In this document: piece after piece, positions 1 through 7,811 of the stretch
Layout of the letters: the number at the start of each line of letters is the position of its first letter
Numbering within the stretch: position 1 is the stretch's first letter
Source: Cohnella phaseoli
Lineage (GTDB): Bacteria; Bacillota; Bacilli; Paenibacillales; Paenibacillaceae
NCBI RefSeq assembly: GCF_003386235.1
Contig: NZ_QRDZ01000015.1
Location: 1-64,000, forward strand
Reading direction: 5' to 3'
DNA length: 64,000 bases
Notes under the pieces: model-generated
Told to the model about the DNA's origin: nothing
The model's input: the letters and a program-made list of their open reading frames with translations, nothing else
Database searches by the model: none
Program-made: the position numbers and the translations under genes

Positions 1-126
1 GAATGGGTCATGAGTCTAGATGACCGGTCAAAATTCTTCTGGCCGAGAAAGAACGTGAAATAAAGAGCATAACTGCGACATGAGTCGGTTTGATACGGAA
101 GACTCCGGAATTAGGGGGTCGCACCG

Positions 127-204
127 TTAAGGCGGAAAATCCACCTTAAATCTCCCGGAAAGGGTGTCGCAGCGAATTTAGAGCGGATTGTCCGCTTTAA
201 AAAA
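127..204. repeat. Palindromic ~50-bp repeat, two units
   Basis: Two units begin at about 127 and 177, a period of 50 bp. Each has a palindromic core of the form GCGGA-3 nt-TCCGC flanked by TTTA and TAAA; the second unit is the better palindrome. The same family recurs as four units at 29347-29524. No reading frame covers it and no function is known to me. Confidence 0.75.
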
Positions 205-263
205 TCAATAACTAGCGTGTGCTCCCTCTCAAGAGGATCGAATTAACGGGCCAGTAACTGCGT

Positions 264-384
264 TATAATGAAAACCACTGTCAGAGGTTACCCGAGTACT
301 ACGAAAGGCCAAATCTACTAACAAGGGCGGTTCCTACAAAACAGACATCGACTTCAAGAACGGGCAACTTGCTCGTTTTTTCTT
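264..384 (+). ncRNA. Possible short untranslated transcript
   Basis: A TATAAT hexamer lies at 264-269 with a weak TTAACG 15 bp upstream. A hairpin (AACGGGC at 359-365, GCTCGTT at 371-377) followed by a T-run lies about 100 bp downstream. The only ORF between them is 17 codons with no ribosome binding site. This could be a small RNA, or the hairpin could end a transcript from upstream of the window. The -35 is poor, so this is only a candidate. Confidence 0.25.
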
Positions 385-759
385 TTGTCTTATAGGACCA
401 AAGACCTCCAACTCTCAGCGAATACGACAAGAGAAGCGAATTTCCATCATCGTAATTTATCCCGAATCACGGAAATTTCCCCCTTTTTCTTCCTCTTATT
501 TTCACAGACAATATAGGCAGAAACCGATTACAATTGCATCCAATCTATGTAAACGTTTTATCTCGATGACAGATTCGTAGCTTGCGCCCTCGCTTATTTT
601 TCGACAAATTTACTCTATCAAACTGTCTGATGCAAACGGCAAATCGGTCAATTGGAGGTGAGGAACAACAAACTGTGCTGAGGCAACGGGAAGTGATTCA
701 AAACATCGGTTTTGAAAGCGTTGTCATTCGATTTTCCAATCTAAAGGAGGCAGAAAGTA
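385..759. other. Non-coding region upstream of the chitinase gene
   Basis: No convincing ORF is present. A catabolite-responsive-element-like site, TGTAAACGTTTTAT at 548-561, matches the TGNAANCGNWNNCW consensus except at position 13. It is about 200 bp upstream of the chitinase start, which fits CcpA control of a scavenging enzyme, but one mismatch and the distance make this tentative. Confidence 0.35.
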
Positions 760-2847
760 GTGGAATTAAGAGGAGTGTCGTATCGTAAAAGCGCCATGAT
801 TTCGTTGATAGCAGCTCTCGTGTTTTCGTTGTTTCAGTTTCTGGGTTTGCCCGGCGTGAAAGCAGAGGCTTCGGGTAACGATTACAAGATTGTAGGCTAT
901 TATCCTTCATGGGGCGCTTACGGGCGCAATTATCAAGTGATGGATATGGACGTTTCCAAGGTAACTCATATTAACTATGCTTTTGCCGACATTTGTTGGA
1001 ACGGACGGCACGGCAACCCCGACCCGACGGGGCCCAATCCGGTAACCTGGACGTGTCAGAATGAAAACAGCCAATCGATTAACGTCCCGAACGGAACGAT
1101 CGTGCTGGGAGACCCGTGGATCGATACCGGTAAAAGGATGGGCGGAGATCCGTGGGATGCGCCTTACTCCGGCAATATTGCCGAGCTGAATCGTTTGAAG
1201 GCGGCCAATCCGCATCTGAGAACGATCATCTCTGTGGGCGGCTGGAGCTGGTCGAACCGCTTTTCGGATGTGGCGGCAGATCCGTCGACTCGGGAAGTGT
1301 TTGCGAATTCCGCCGTCGACTTTTTGCGCAAATTCAATTTTGACGGGGTGGATCTGGATTGGGAGTACCCGGTAAGCGGAGGACTGCCGGGGAACAGCGT
1401 GCGAGCGCAGGACGGGGCGAATTACGTGCTGCTGCTGCAAAAGATAAGAGAAAAGCTGGACGCCGCAGGAACGGCGGACGGCAAGTACTATGAATTAACC
1501 ATCGCATCCGGAGCAAGCCCAGCTTATGTGGGCAACAACGATTTGGCCGGAATCGCACAGGTTGTCGACTTCATCAACATTATGACTTACGACTTCAATG
1601 GGGGATGGCAGACGGTCAGCGCCCATAACTCTCCTCTGTATTACGATCCGGCCGCGACGGCGGGCGGGGTTCCCAATGCAGCCGATTTCAACATCGCGAC
1701 GGCGGTGCAGACATACTTGGATAACGGCGTGCCGCCGACCAAGCTCGTGCTGGGTACGCCGTTCTACGGCCGCGGCTGGGGCGGCTGCGCCAATGCGGCA
1801 AGCGGTCAGTACCAAGCGTGCAGCGGGGTAACGACGGTCGGAACTTGGGAGAAAGGTTCGTTCGATTACTCCGATCTGGAGAACAACTATATTAACAAGA
1901 ATGGCTACACTCGTTATTGGAACGACGTGGCGAAGGTTCCGTACTTGTACAATGCTTCTAACGGCAATTTTATTTCCTACGACGATACCGAATCGTTCGG
2001 CCACAAGACCGACTATATTAAGTCAAAGGGACTGGCGGGCGCCATGTTCTGGGAGTTTAGCGGCGATCGAAATAAAACGTTGCTGAACAAGCTGACGAGC
2101 GATTTGAGTGGTCCGCGCATTCCGGTGGAAACCGTGCCGCCAACCGTTCCGGGCAATCTCCGGACGACAAATGTAGGCTCTTACAGCGTAAGCCTGGAAT
2201 GGGATGCTTCTACGGACAATAGCGGAGTGGCAGGCTACATTGTATCCTACGGAGCAGGCGGCGCAACCGTAAACGCTACGTCGACAACCGTCGGCGGGCT
2301 GACACCGGATACGCCGTATACTTTCACCGTCAAGGCGGTGGACATCTTCGGCAACGAATCGGGAGTCAGCAATGCGGTTTCCGTCACGACGGAGCCATCC
2401 AACGATATTACGCCTCCGACGGCTCCGACGAATTTACAGGTCGGCGCGAAGACGGTAGACAGCATTGCTTTAAGCTGGTCGGCTTCCAGCGATGACGTCG
2501 GCGTTACAGGCTATACGGTGACTTATGGCACGAATAGCATCGATGTGAACGCTACTAATGTAGTCATAAACGGTTTAGATGCGGACACTTCCTACACCTT
2601 CAGCGTTACGGCTCGCGACGGGGCAGGGAACGTGTCGGCTCCGACTACGATCCAGGCAAGCACCCAGCCGGTAAATGCGTGCACCGAGCAGGAATGGAGT
2701 ACCGGAACAGTCTATACGGGAGGACAGCGAGTGTCCTATAACGGCAATGTGTACGAAGCCAAGTGGTGGACGCAAGGCGAACGGCCCGATTTGAGCGGCG
2801 AATGGGGCGTATGGAAGCTGATTGGCGCCTGCGGGGCTATCGGTTAA
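760..2847 (+). CDS. Secreted chitinase, GH18 with two FnIII and a CBM5/12
   Basis: Probable extracellular endochitinase cleaving beta-1,4-GlcNAc links with retention. The start is GTG at 760 behind AAAGGAGG at 744-751. An N-terminal signal peptide (basic, then hydrophobic to about residue 35, ending near KAEA) is followed by a GH18 barrel at about 43-450. The family signature DGVDLDWEYP is at 195-204, so E202 is the predicted proton donor. Two fibronectin type III modules (about 460-545 and 550-637) lead to a C-terminal chitin-binding CBM5/12 (about 643-692) rich in Trp and ending in Cys. The order GH18-FnIII-FnIII-CBM is typical of Paenibacillus and Bacillus circulans chitinases. It stands alone with a terminator downstream and a cre-like site upstream. 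Confidence 0.95.
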   Translation: MELRGVSYRKSAMISLIAALVFSLFQFLGLPGVKAEASGNDYKIVGYYPSWGAYGRNYQVMDMDVSKVTHINYAFADICWNGRHGNPDPTGPNPVTWTCQNENSQSINVPNGTIVLGDPWIDTGKRMGGDPWDAPYSGNIAELNRLKAANPHLRTIISVGGWSWSNRFSDVAADPSTREVFANSAVDFLRKFNFDGVDLDWEYPVSGGLPGNSVRAQDGANYVLLLQKIREKLDAAGTADGKYYELTIASGASPAYVGNNDLAGIAQVVDFINIMTYDFNGGWQTVSAHNSPLYYDPAATAGGVPNAADFNIATAVQTYLDNGVPPTKLVLGTPFYGRGWGGCANAASGQYQACSGVTTVGTWEKGSFDYSDLENNYINKNGYTRYWNDVAKVPYLYNASNGNFISYDDTESFGHKTDYIKSKGLAGAMFWEFSGDRNKTLLNKLTSDLSGPRIPVETVPPTVPGNLRTTNVGSYSVSLEWDASTDNSGVAGYIVSYGAGGATVNATSTTVGGLTPDTPYTFTVKAVDIFGNESGVSNAVSVTTEPSNDITPPTAPTNLQVGAKTVDSIALSWSASSDDVGVTGYTVTYGTNSIDVNATNVVINGLDADTSYTFSVTARDGAGNVSAPTTIQASTQPVNACTEQEWSTGTVYTGGQRVSYNGNVYEAKWWTQGERPDLSGEWGVWKLIGACGAIG

Positions 2848-2903
2848 AACATAGTGGCCGTGCAGGAGGATAGTCAATGTTCTTGGTTACTGAGTAATTA
2901 AAT

Positions 2904-2957
2904 AATCGTCCTTTCGAATCAGGCGCAAGCGCTGCTCGGGAGGACGATTTTTATTTT
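2904..2957 (+). terminator. Terminator after chitinase
   Basis: AATCGTCCT at 2904-2912 pairs with AGGACGATT at 2941-2949 and is followed by TTTATTTTT. Confidence 0.8.
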
Positions 2958-2984
2958 TCGGAATTGCGCGTGGGGATTCGGCGC

Positions 2985-3602
2985 TTATCTCTTCATTATC
3001 CAATGATGCAAATCTACTGCGCACTCTCTATAAGATCCAAGTCTATGGTTAACATGTCTTATTTCCGAATAATACTGCGAGAGTCCGGAAGACAGTTTAT
3101 TCAAGCACAGCTCCTCGTTCAATTCCTCCAAAGCATTCGACTTCAGAAATTTGTTTAAGTCGCGGAAGTAGGATCTCGGCAGAAATTTAAGATCTGCGTC
3201 ACTAAAAAGTTCCTTCCTCTTCGGATGAATCACGCTGAAAACGACAAATTGATTGCACTGTAGGTCGCAGTTCACCATTTTCAAAAAATCGTTTTCAATA
3301 AATCTGCCGATCCTACCCGTCAGGAAGTAATGATCCCACATGAGATCCCAGGAATACATCAGCTTGAATTCAATTAAATCGGTTACTTCTTCTGCCACGT
3401 TGTAGATGGCTAAATCAACCTGACTGCGCACTAGATTCACAAGAATTGGAAGTTCTCGTTTCACCAACTTACCGTTTATGTGCATCTTCGAAGCTACTTT
3501 ATCCCGGATTCCGCGTTCCTCTTTGCCTGTCAGTTGAATAAATGCTTGTTCGTCCGGTTCAAATTGGTAGTTGAAATAAGAGACCAATTCATCGATGTTC
3601 AC
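2985..3602 (-). CDS. Hypothetical protein, AT-rich island
   Basis: I do not recognise the 205-residue product. It is soluble, mixed alpha/beta in composition, with no signal peptide or membrane segment. A cluster of aromatics occurs at about 83-95 (MYSWDLMWDHYFLTGR). The start is GTG at 3602 with only a weak GAGG upstream, and no better start is visible. Its base composition is clearly more AT-rich than the flanking chitinase and ger genes and resembles the neighbouring agr-like operon, from which it diverges. It could have arrived with that operon. Nothing in the sequence gives a function. Confidence 0.65.
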   Translation of the reverse strand: MNIDELVSYFNYQFEPDEQAFIQLTGKEERGIRDKVASKMHINGKLVKRELPILVNLVRSQVDLAIYNVAEEVTDLIEFKLMYSWDLMWDHYFLTGRIGRFIENDFLKMVNCDLQCNQFVVFSVIHPKRKELFSDADLKFLPRSYFRDLNKFLKSNALEELNEELCLNKLSSGLSQYYSEIRHVNHRLGSYRECAVDLHHWIMKR

Positions 3603-3683
3603 TTCTCGTCACGTCCTCAACCCATACATTATCCCACTATATCCCAAATATCACCCGATCACAAAGCTTCTAGTTCCCAGGAG

Positions 3684-3733
3684 AATAATTAAAATTATTT
3701 AATGTTGTCAAACAAAATGGATTTATATATCCT
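3684..3733 (+). promoter_or_regulatory. Candidate promoter and palindrome of the agr-like operon
   Basis: TTGTCA at 3705-3710 and TATCCT at 3728-3733 are separated by 17 bp. Just upstream is the perfect inverted repeat AATAATT-AA-AATTATT (3684-3699), positioned as an activator or repressor site might be. LytTR proteins usually bind direct repeats, so its link to the operon's own LytTR protein is uncertain. Confidence 0.45.
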
Positions 3734-3795
3734 AGAAGGAAATAGGGATTTTATCATACTTAATATACATGCTGTTTAGACCAGAGGAGATATAA

Positions 3796-4425
3796 ATGGG
3801 CACATTTCTTGGGTATATGATTTTCTCTACGTTTGATGGTCTTGCAGTATACGCCTTTATTTTATACATATTCAGAGTTGATCTCATGAAATTTATAGGG
3901 CCGATTCTGTTGATGATTACAGCGACGAATGTTCAGAGCTTTATCATTCGCGACGAGCTTGCGTTAACGGCAATCTCTCCGATATTTAACATCATTTTAA
4001 CGATCTTGTTTCTGGCGATATTCATACGGATTCCGTTTATTTGGGCGATCGTAATGACCGTTACAGGATATACGGCTTATGTTTTGCTTCAAACGTTGAT
4101 CATATTGTTGTCAGATGACTATATGTCTATTGATCAGATACAGGAATTTGTTTGGAGAGGCTATTTGCTTCAATGTATTACAGGGATAGTGGGCGTAGCA
4201 ATCGGCTGGTTGCTCTACAAAATGGGCTACGGATTTTCTTTTGAATTTGAGAAGCTGCGACTTAAGTGGGAGAGAGTTTTCATTATTTTATTCTTGTTAT
4301 GCTTCCTTAGCGTTCTTTGCGTCATCATGTACTTCAAAGTTGTTTTTACGAATCTAATCGTTCTTGCAGTTGCTTTATTTATTTTTCTAACCTACGCCTT
4401 TCGTAAGGAGGAGTCCAAATGGTAG
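3796..4425 (+). CDS. Kinase-less AgrC-like multi-pass membrane protein
   Basis: The 209-residue integral membrane protein has about six hydrophobic segments and ends in a short charged tail. Size and hydrophobicity resemble the polytopic sensor half of AgrC-type kinases, but there is no histidine phosphoacceptor or ATP-binding domain and no kinase gene nearby. RBS AGAGGAG precedes the ATG. The stop overlaps agrB by 7 nt, indicating translational coupling with agrB, agrD and a LytTR gene. In streptococcal LytTR regulatory systems (HdrRM, BrsRM) a small membrane protein restrains a LytTR activator; by analogy this could be the peptide-sensing partner of the downstream LytTR protein. That role is inference from context; the membrane topology is visible in the sequence. 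Confidence 0.7.
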   Translation: MGTFLGYMIFSTFDGLAVYAFILYIFRVDLMKFIGPILLMITATNVQSFIIRDELALTAISPIFNIILTILFLAIFIRIPFIWAIVMTVTGYTAYVLLQTLIILLSDDYMSIDQIQEFVWRGYLLQCITGIVGVAIGWLLYKMGYGFSFEFEKLRLKWERVFIILFLLCFLSVLCVIMYFKVVFTNLIVLAVALFIFLTYAFRKEESKW

Positions 4426-4946
4426 ATGGACTTTCCAGGCAGCTTGCAGTAGGAATTAAGAAAGTCGTGCCCGAATCGCCGCAAAGTGTCGAGGTGCTTA
4501 AGTACTCGATTTCATTTATTCTTAACACCTTATTTATTATTGGTTTCTCTTTGTTGATTTCTCTATTTACTGGGAAAGTGAATGAGGTTATTATTGTATT
4601 AATTGGGTACGCAATCCTGAGACAAGTGTCCGGTGGAGTTCATCTGAAATCCGGGACGTTATGTATTATTGTTTCGACTGCGGGCGCTACGGCTTTGTCG
4701 TTCGTCAGTTTTAATTCGATGATCTTGCTTCTGGTAACGGCGCTACCTTTGCTGCTCGCGCTGGTGTTTGCACCTTCTCGGATCGAAAAGCAGACGCGCA
4801 TTCCTGCGAAGTACTATCCTTTACTCAAGCTTGCGTCGCTAGCTATTATTGCGAGTAATCTGGTTATCCAATCGGATGTGCTCGCTGCGGCTTTTCTCCT
4901 CCAGACGCTTACCCTGATCCGAGGAAGGGAGGTGGAAGGCGAATGA
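4419..4946 (+). CDS. agrB: AgrB-family autoinducer-processing membrane protease
   Basis: AgrB cleaves the AgrD precursor C-terminally and catalyses ring closure of the cyclic autoinducer. The 175-residue protein has the family signature RQVSGGVHLKSGTLC, with catalytic His75 and Cys82 spaced seven residues apart as in staphylococcal AgrB (His77/Cys84). Four to five hydrophobic segments follow. The gene overlaps the upstream membrane-protein gene by 7 nt, and its TGA overlaps the agrD ATG (ATGA), as expected of a coupled agrBD pair. Length is slightly below the usual 185-210. Confidence 0.9.
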   Translation: MVDGLSRQLAVGIKKVVPESPQSVEVLKYSISFILNTLFIIGFSLLISLFTGKVNEVIIVLIGYAILRQVSGGVHLKSGTLCIIVSTAGATALSFVSFNSMILLLVTALPLLLALVFAPSRIEKQTRIPAKYYPLLKLASLAIIASNLVIQSDVLAAAFLLQTLTLIRGREVEGE

Positions 4947-5065
4947 AAAAGAAGCTGTTTCTTACTCTAGCTTCATTGCTAGGCGGTTTGGCTACGATCA
5001 TCGTAAGTACGGCAAGTTGGTCGTATGTTCATCAAGAAGAAACTCCAGCAGAATTGTTGAAGTAA
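4943..5065 (+). CDS. agrD: AgrD-like cyclic peptide precursor, Cys-free
   Basis: The 40-residue precursor has a basic start (MKKK), a hydrophobic or amphipathic helix to about residue 23, a short core near STASWSYV (22-29), and an acidic tail HQEETPAEL (30-38). The tail aligns with the DEVEVPKEL that follows the autoinducer in S. aureus AgrD. With that alignment the five-residue ring would be S25-W-S-Y-V29. There is no cysteine in the protein, so AgrB would have to make a lactone through serine, as known for some AgrD peptides, not a thiolactone. Start overlaps the agrB stop (ATGA); RBS is GGGAGGTGG at about 4928. The exact mature peptide is inferred. Confidence 0.85.
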   Translation: MKKKLFLTLASLLGGLATIIVSTASWSYVHQEETPAELLK

Positions 5066-5084
5066 ATTTCGGAGATGGTGAGCC

Positions 5085-5459
5085 ATGCAATTAACTGTTA
5101 CAAGGGACATCGAAGGAAAGAGCGGGATTTCGAATCTTCCGGTTCGCGACATCCTGTTCCTTCAATCGGATCTGACATCGAAGTGGATAGCTGTTCACAC
5201 GCTGGACGACCAGTTCTACATTCCTGGTACTTTGATCTATTGGACGGAAGCGCTCAAGCAGGGCGGCTACCAATTCGAGAAGGTGGATCGGAACATCGTT
5301 GTCCATGTACCGAGAATTTGCAAAATGGATCGCATCTTTGTCAAAGCCTACTTTGAAATAGAAACAACCAGCCAATCGAAAAGTATTACTCTGTCTCAGA
5401 AACATTTTAAGCTTTTGGACAAGCAGTTAAGAGGAGTGCAGGGAATCGTATATATATAG
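5085..5459 (+). CDS. Stand-alone LytTR DNA-binding protein
   Basis: The 124-residue protein is essentially one LytTR domain (about 15-118). It shows the family pattern of a hydrophobic strand ILFLQSD, strand WIAVHTLD, a short helix around GTLIYWTEALKQGGY, and then the conserved F-x-KVDRNIVVHVPRI block equivalent to FxRxHRSyiVNlxxI. A phospho-receiver domain, as in AgrA or LytR, is absent, so activity cannot be set by phosphorylation of this protein. It is last in the four-gene agr-like operon, 19 nt after agrD, and a hairpin terminator follows. A role as transcriptional output of the peptide signal is inferred. Confidence 0.8.
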   Translation: MQLTVTRDIEGKSGISNLPVRDILFLQSDLTSKWIAVHTLDDQFYIPGTLIYWTEALKQGGYQFEKVDRNIVVHVPRICKMDRIFVKAYFEIETTSQSKSITLSQKHFKLLDKQLRGVQGIVYI

Positions 5460-5480
5460 TAAAATGCTGAAAGAGTAGGG

Positions 5481-5510
5481 AGCCATCGTATTTGATGCGG
5501 TGGCTTCTTC
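5481..5510 (+). terminator. Hairpin terminator of the agr-like operon
   Basis: AGCCATCG at 5481-5488 pairs with CGGTGGCT at 5498-5505 (one G-T pair), followed by a short TCTTC tail. The T-tract is weak. Confidence 0.5.
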
Positions 5511-5544
5511 GCGTTGGAATCGAACTGTATATTCTTTTCCCTAA

Positions 5545-6627
5545 TCATCGTTTTTTCTTGCGGAAGAGCGAAGCGACATACAGCAGCACGACGCTGCCTC
5601 CTTCAATGGACAAGGCGATGACGGGGAACCAGAAATCCAGATAAGGCGGCCACTGCCCAAAGCTTTCCGTGGCGGTTAGTACGGGAAGGACGATAAATAT
5701 CGGACTTAACGCGTAAACCCAAATTTTGTGACTCTTGGTGCGGAACAGCTCAGAGCAACCTTGGGAGATCGAATAGTACAGCGTAGCGTACGTAATAAAC
5801 GAACCGGAGACAAACACCAGCAGTGTCAGCACCTCGATTCTCTCGAAAATGATTAGCTGAGTGACTCGAGTGAAGACGTAAATCGGGTTTTCCATCTGGC
5901 TGGCCATAGGGATGCCCAAAACCGCGATACTGTACAGCAAATATCCGGTCATGACAAGCGCCCCTAGAAACACCGCATTCGCTTTGACTCTAAACGTCTT
6001 CCTGGGATGACGCAGATAAGGCATGAGCATCCCCATCAAGATACAGATACCGAACCAGCTGCCGGGATAAATGGCCCCCATCAAAGCCGGACGTACCCCG
6101 TTCTCGAATTGCGGTAGCAAATTACGGAGTTCTAAGTCCGGCATAGAAGTGGCGAACAGAATTAACGAGGTAATCAGCATGATCGTTCCGAGAATCTGGC
6201 TGAGCCGGGCGATCGTTTCAATCCCTTTGATTGCCGCCCAGCCCGAGCACAGAGTCAGCGTCGACGAGAAGGCGATGAGCGGAGTGTCGGGGAGCAGCGA
6301 GCTGGACAGAAGGTCGCTGTAGATCCAGATAGCCGTCACGCACACAGCGATGAAAAAGAGCAGCACGATCACGCTGATCAAATTGCCGACAGGGCCCAGA
6401 ATCGTCCGCGAATACTGAACAAACGATTGATTGGGATATTTAAGGCCGAGACGGTACAGCAGCAGAGCGACGAACACGTCGATTGTGATGCCTAGCGCCA
6501 TAGATAGCCATAGATCCTGCTTCACCTTCGGAATAAGCTGCGAAGGCACGGAAAAGAAGGTAAGCGACGCGATGGATACGAAAATGATAAAGAAGAACTG
6601 TCGCTCTGAAATTTGCTGTTTATTCAT
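5545..6627 (-). CDS. gerKB: Spore germination permease GerKB/GerAB family
   Basis: B subunit of a Ger(A) nutrient-germinant receptor, an amino-acid-permease-like protein of the spore inner membrane thought to bind the germinant. The 360-residue protein has about ten membrane helices and the family start ISERQFFFIIFVSIASLTFF. It is the last gene of the A-C-B operon (order as in B. subtilis gerK), 45 bp after the C subunit. Length is normal. Germinant specificity cannot be read from the sequence. Expression in the forespore under sigma-G would be expected for the family. Confidence 0.9.
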   Translation of the reverse strand: MNKQQISERQFFFIIFVSIASLTFFSVPSQLIPKVKQDLWLSMALGITIDVFVALLLYRLGLKYPNQSFVQYSRTILGPVGNLISVIVLLFFIAVCVTAIWIYSDLLSSSLLPDTPLIAFSSTLTLCSGWAAIKGIETIARLSQILGTIMLITSLILFATSMPDLELRNLLPQFENGVRPALMGAIYPGSWFGICILMGMLMPYLRHPRKTFRVKANAVFLGALVMTGYLLYSIAVLGIPMASQMENPIYVFTRVTQLIIFERIEVLTLLVFVSGSFITYATLYYSISQGCSELFRTKSHKIWVYALSPIFIVLPVLTATESFGQWPPYLDFWFPVIALSIEGGSVVLLYVASLFRKKKR

Positions 6628-6672
6628 GCTTATCTTCCTTTTCGGGAGCCGATCCGGGGAACGGGGCGGCTC

Positions 6673-7797
6673 CTATTGGAGCAGTCCCGTTCTTCTAATC
6701 CGGAAGGAGACGGAAATTTCCGCGTCTACTTGGCGAAGCTCCTTGTCCCAGTTGGATTTACGTTTTTTCCATTCCGACGGCATGCTTCTGTGCAGCGCTT
6801 CTCCGAAGCCGATCACATCGCTGGCATAATTAACGAACAGCTTATCGATCGTATCTTCCACCGCTAACTTCACTTGCTTGTTTAGCGTATCCCGGAGCAT
6901 CGCTTGCTCCGTACCAAAGTGCAGCGGCAGAGTGGCGGTCAGAACTTCGGCTTCTCCTTTGATCCGTACCTTCATGGCAAGCCGATCCCCTCTTATCAGC
7001 GGCGTAACTTTGACTCGAATCGAGTTCAGGCTGTAGCTGACGCTTTCTTCCTTGGCGAAGTCGGTATGGAAGCTGCCTCGCCGACTGACGCCGGTCAGCC
7101 AATTAACGATCTGGCTTTCCTCCCCGCTAAGCCATCCGACCATGCGATCGTTTTTGAATACGGCCGTATCCCCGATCTCCATAATGTCGGTTTTTCCGCT
7201 TGCGTTGAACGGTCCGATGCCCGGACTGACGGCCTGATAACCGATTTGATTCAGCCGGGGCAGGAACTGGTACATCTGGACGTCGACCTGGAGCGGACGT
7301 TTCCAATCGCCCTGCAAATATTTTCTCCATTCCTCAGACGGGACGGGTTCAAGCTCCATCGCTTTATCGAGCACTTGGCGCGCTGGCAGTCTTGACACGA
7401 GCACCCAACTGTTCAAATTCTGATTTGTCTCCCGCCAGAAATAATCCAGCGTATCGTCCAACCCTCGGCGGGCGAATTGTTCGTTGATCAGTACGACTTT
7501 CGTTTGCGGGAAAAACAAGCTCTTTTTCGCTTGATGCTGAATGCGCTCCACCGCTTCCTGGATCGTGACTCCGATGGCGTCGTAGTTGACGTAAGGCCTG
7601 CGCTGCTGGCTTCCTCCGCCGGCAGCGACCGGCAGCGTCGGATTGGACAGCTGGAGCGTCACCCGAACCATGCCGTCCTTGGCGGGATCGAGTCCGATCG
7701 CCGATACGACGGTCAATTGGTCGAAGTTGATCTGTCCCCAGCAGCCGCTGATAAGCATCATCGCCAGCAGGCAGATGCCGGCTTTGAGAAGCTTCAT
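6673..7797 (-). CDS. gerKC: Spore germination lipoprotein GerKC, Ger(x)C family
   Basis: Lipoprotein C subunit of the germinant receptor. The start at 7797 is preferred: AAGGAG lies 9 nt upstream, translation begins MKLLKAGICLLAMMLISGC, and Cys19 in LISGC is the lipidation site. The longer frame (to 7857) would overlap gerKA and has no signal logic. Product is 374 residues, normal for Ger(x)C, with Ger(x)C core segments throughout and the final MDKLF-like region VEDTIDKLFVNYASDVIGFG. It lies 14 bp after gerKA, so the genes are cotranscribed. Confidence 0.92.
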   Translation of the reverse strand: MKLLKAGICLLAMMLISGCWGQINFDQLTVVSAIGLDPAKDGMVRVTLQLSNPTLPVAAGGGSQQRRPYVNYDAIGVTIQEAVERIQHQAKKSLFFPQTKVVLINEQFARRGLDDTLDYFWRETNQNLNSWVLVSRLPARQVLDKAMELEPVPSEEWRKYLQGDWKRPLQVDVQMYQFLPRLNQIGYQAVSPGIGPFNASGKTDIMEIGDTAVFKNDRMVGWLSGEESQIVNWLTGVSRRGSFHTDFAKEESVSYSLNSIRVKVTPLIRGDRLAMKVRIKGEAEVLTATLPLHFGTEQAMLRDTLNKQVKLAVEDTIDKLFVNYASDVIGFGEALHRSMPSEWKKRKSNWDKELRQVDAEISVSFRIRRTGLLQ

Positions 7798-7811
7798 AAG
7801 AGGCATCTCCT

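Noticed and set aside
5-13. GGGTCATGA at the window start matching the inner end of the 63-kb inverted repeat
   Set aside because: Nine bases is within chance over 64 kb and no second element end is seen nearby.
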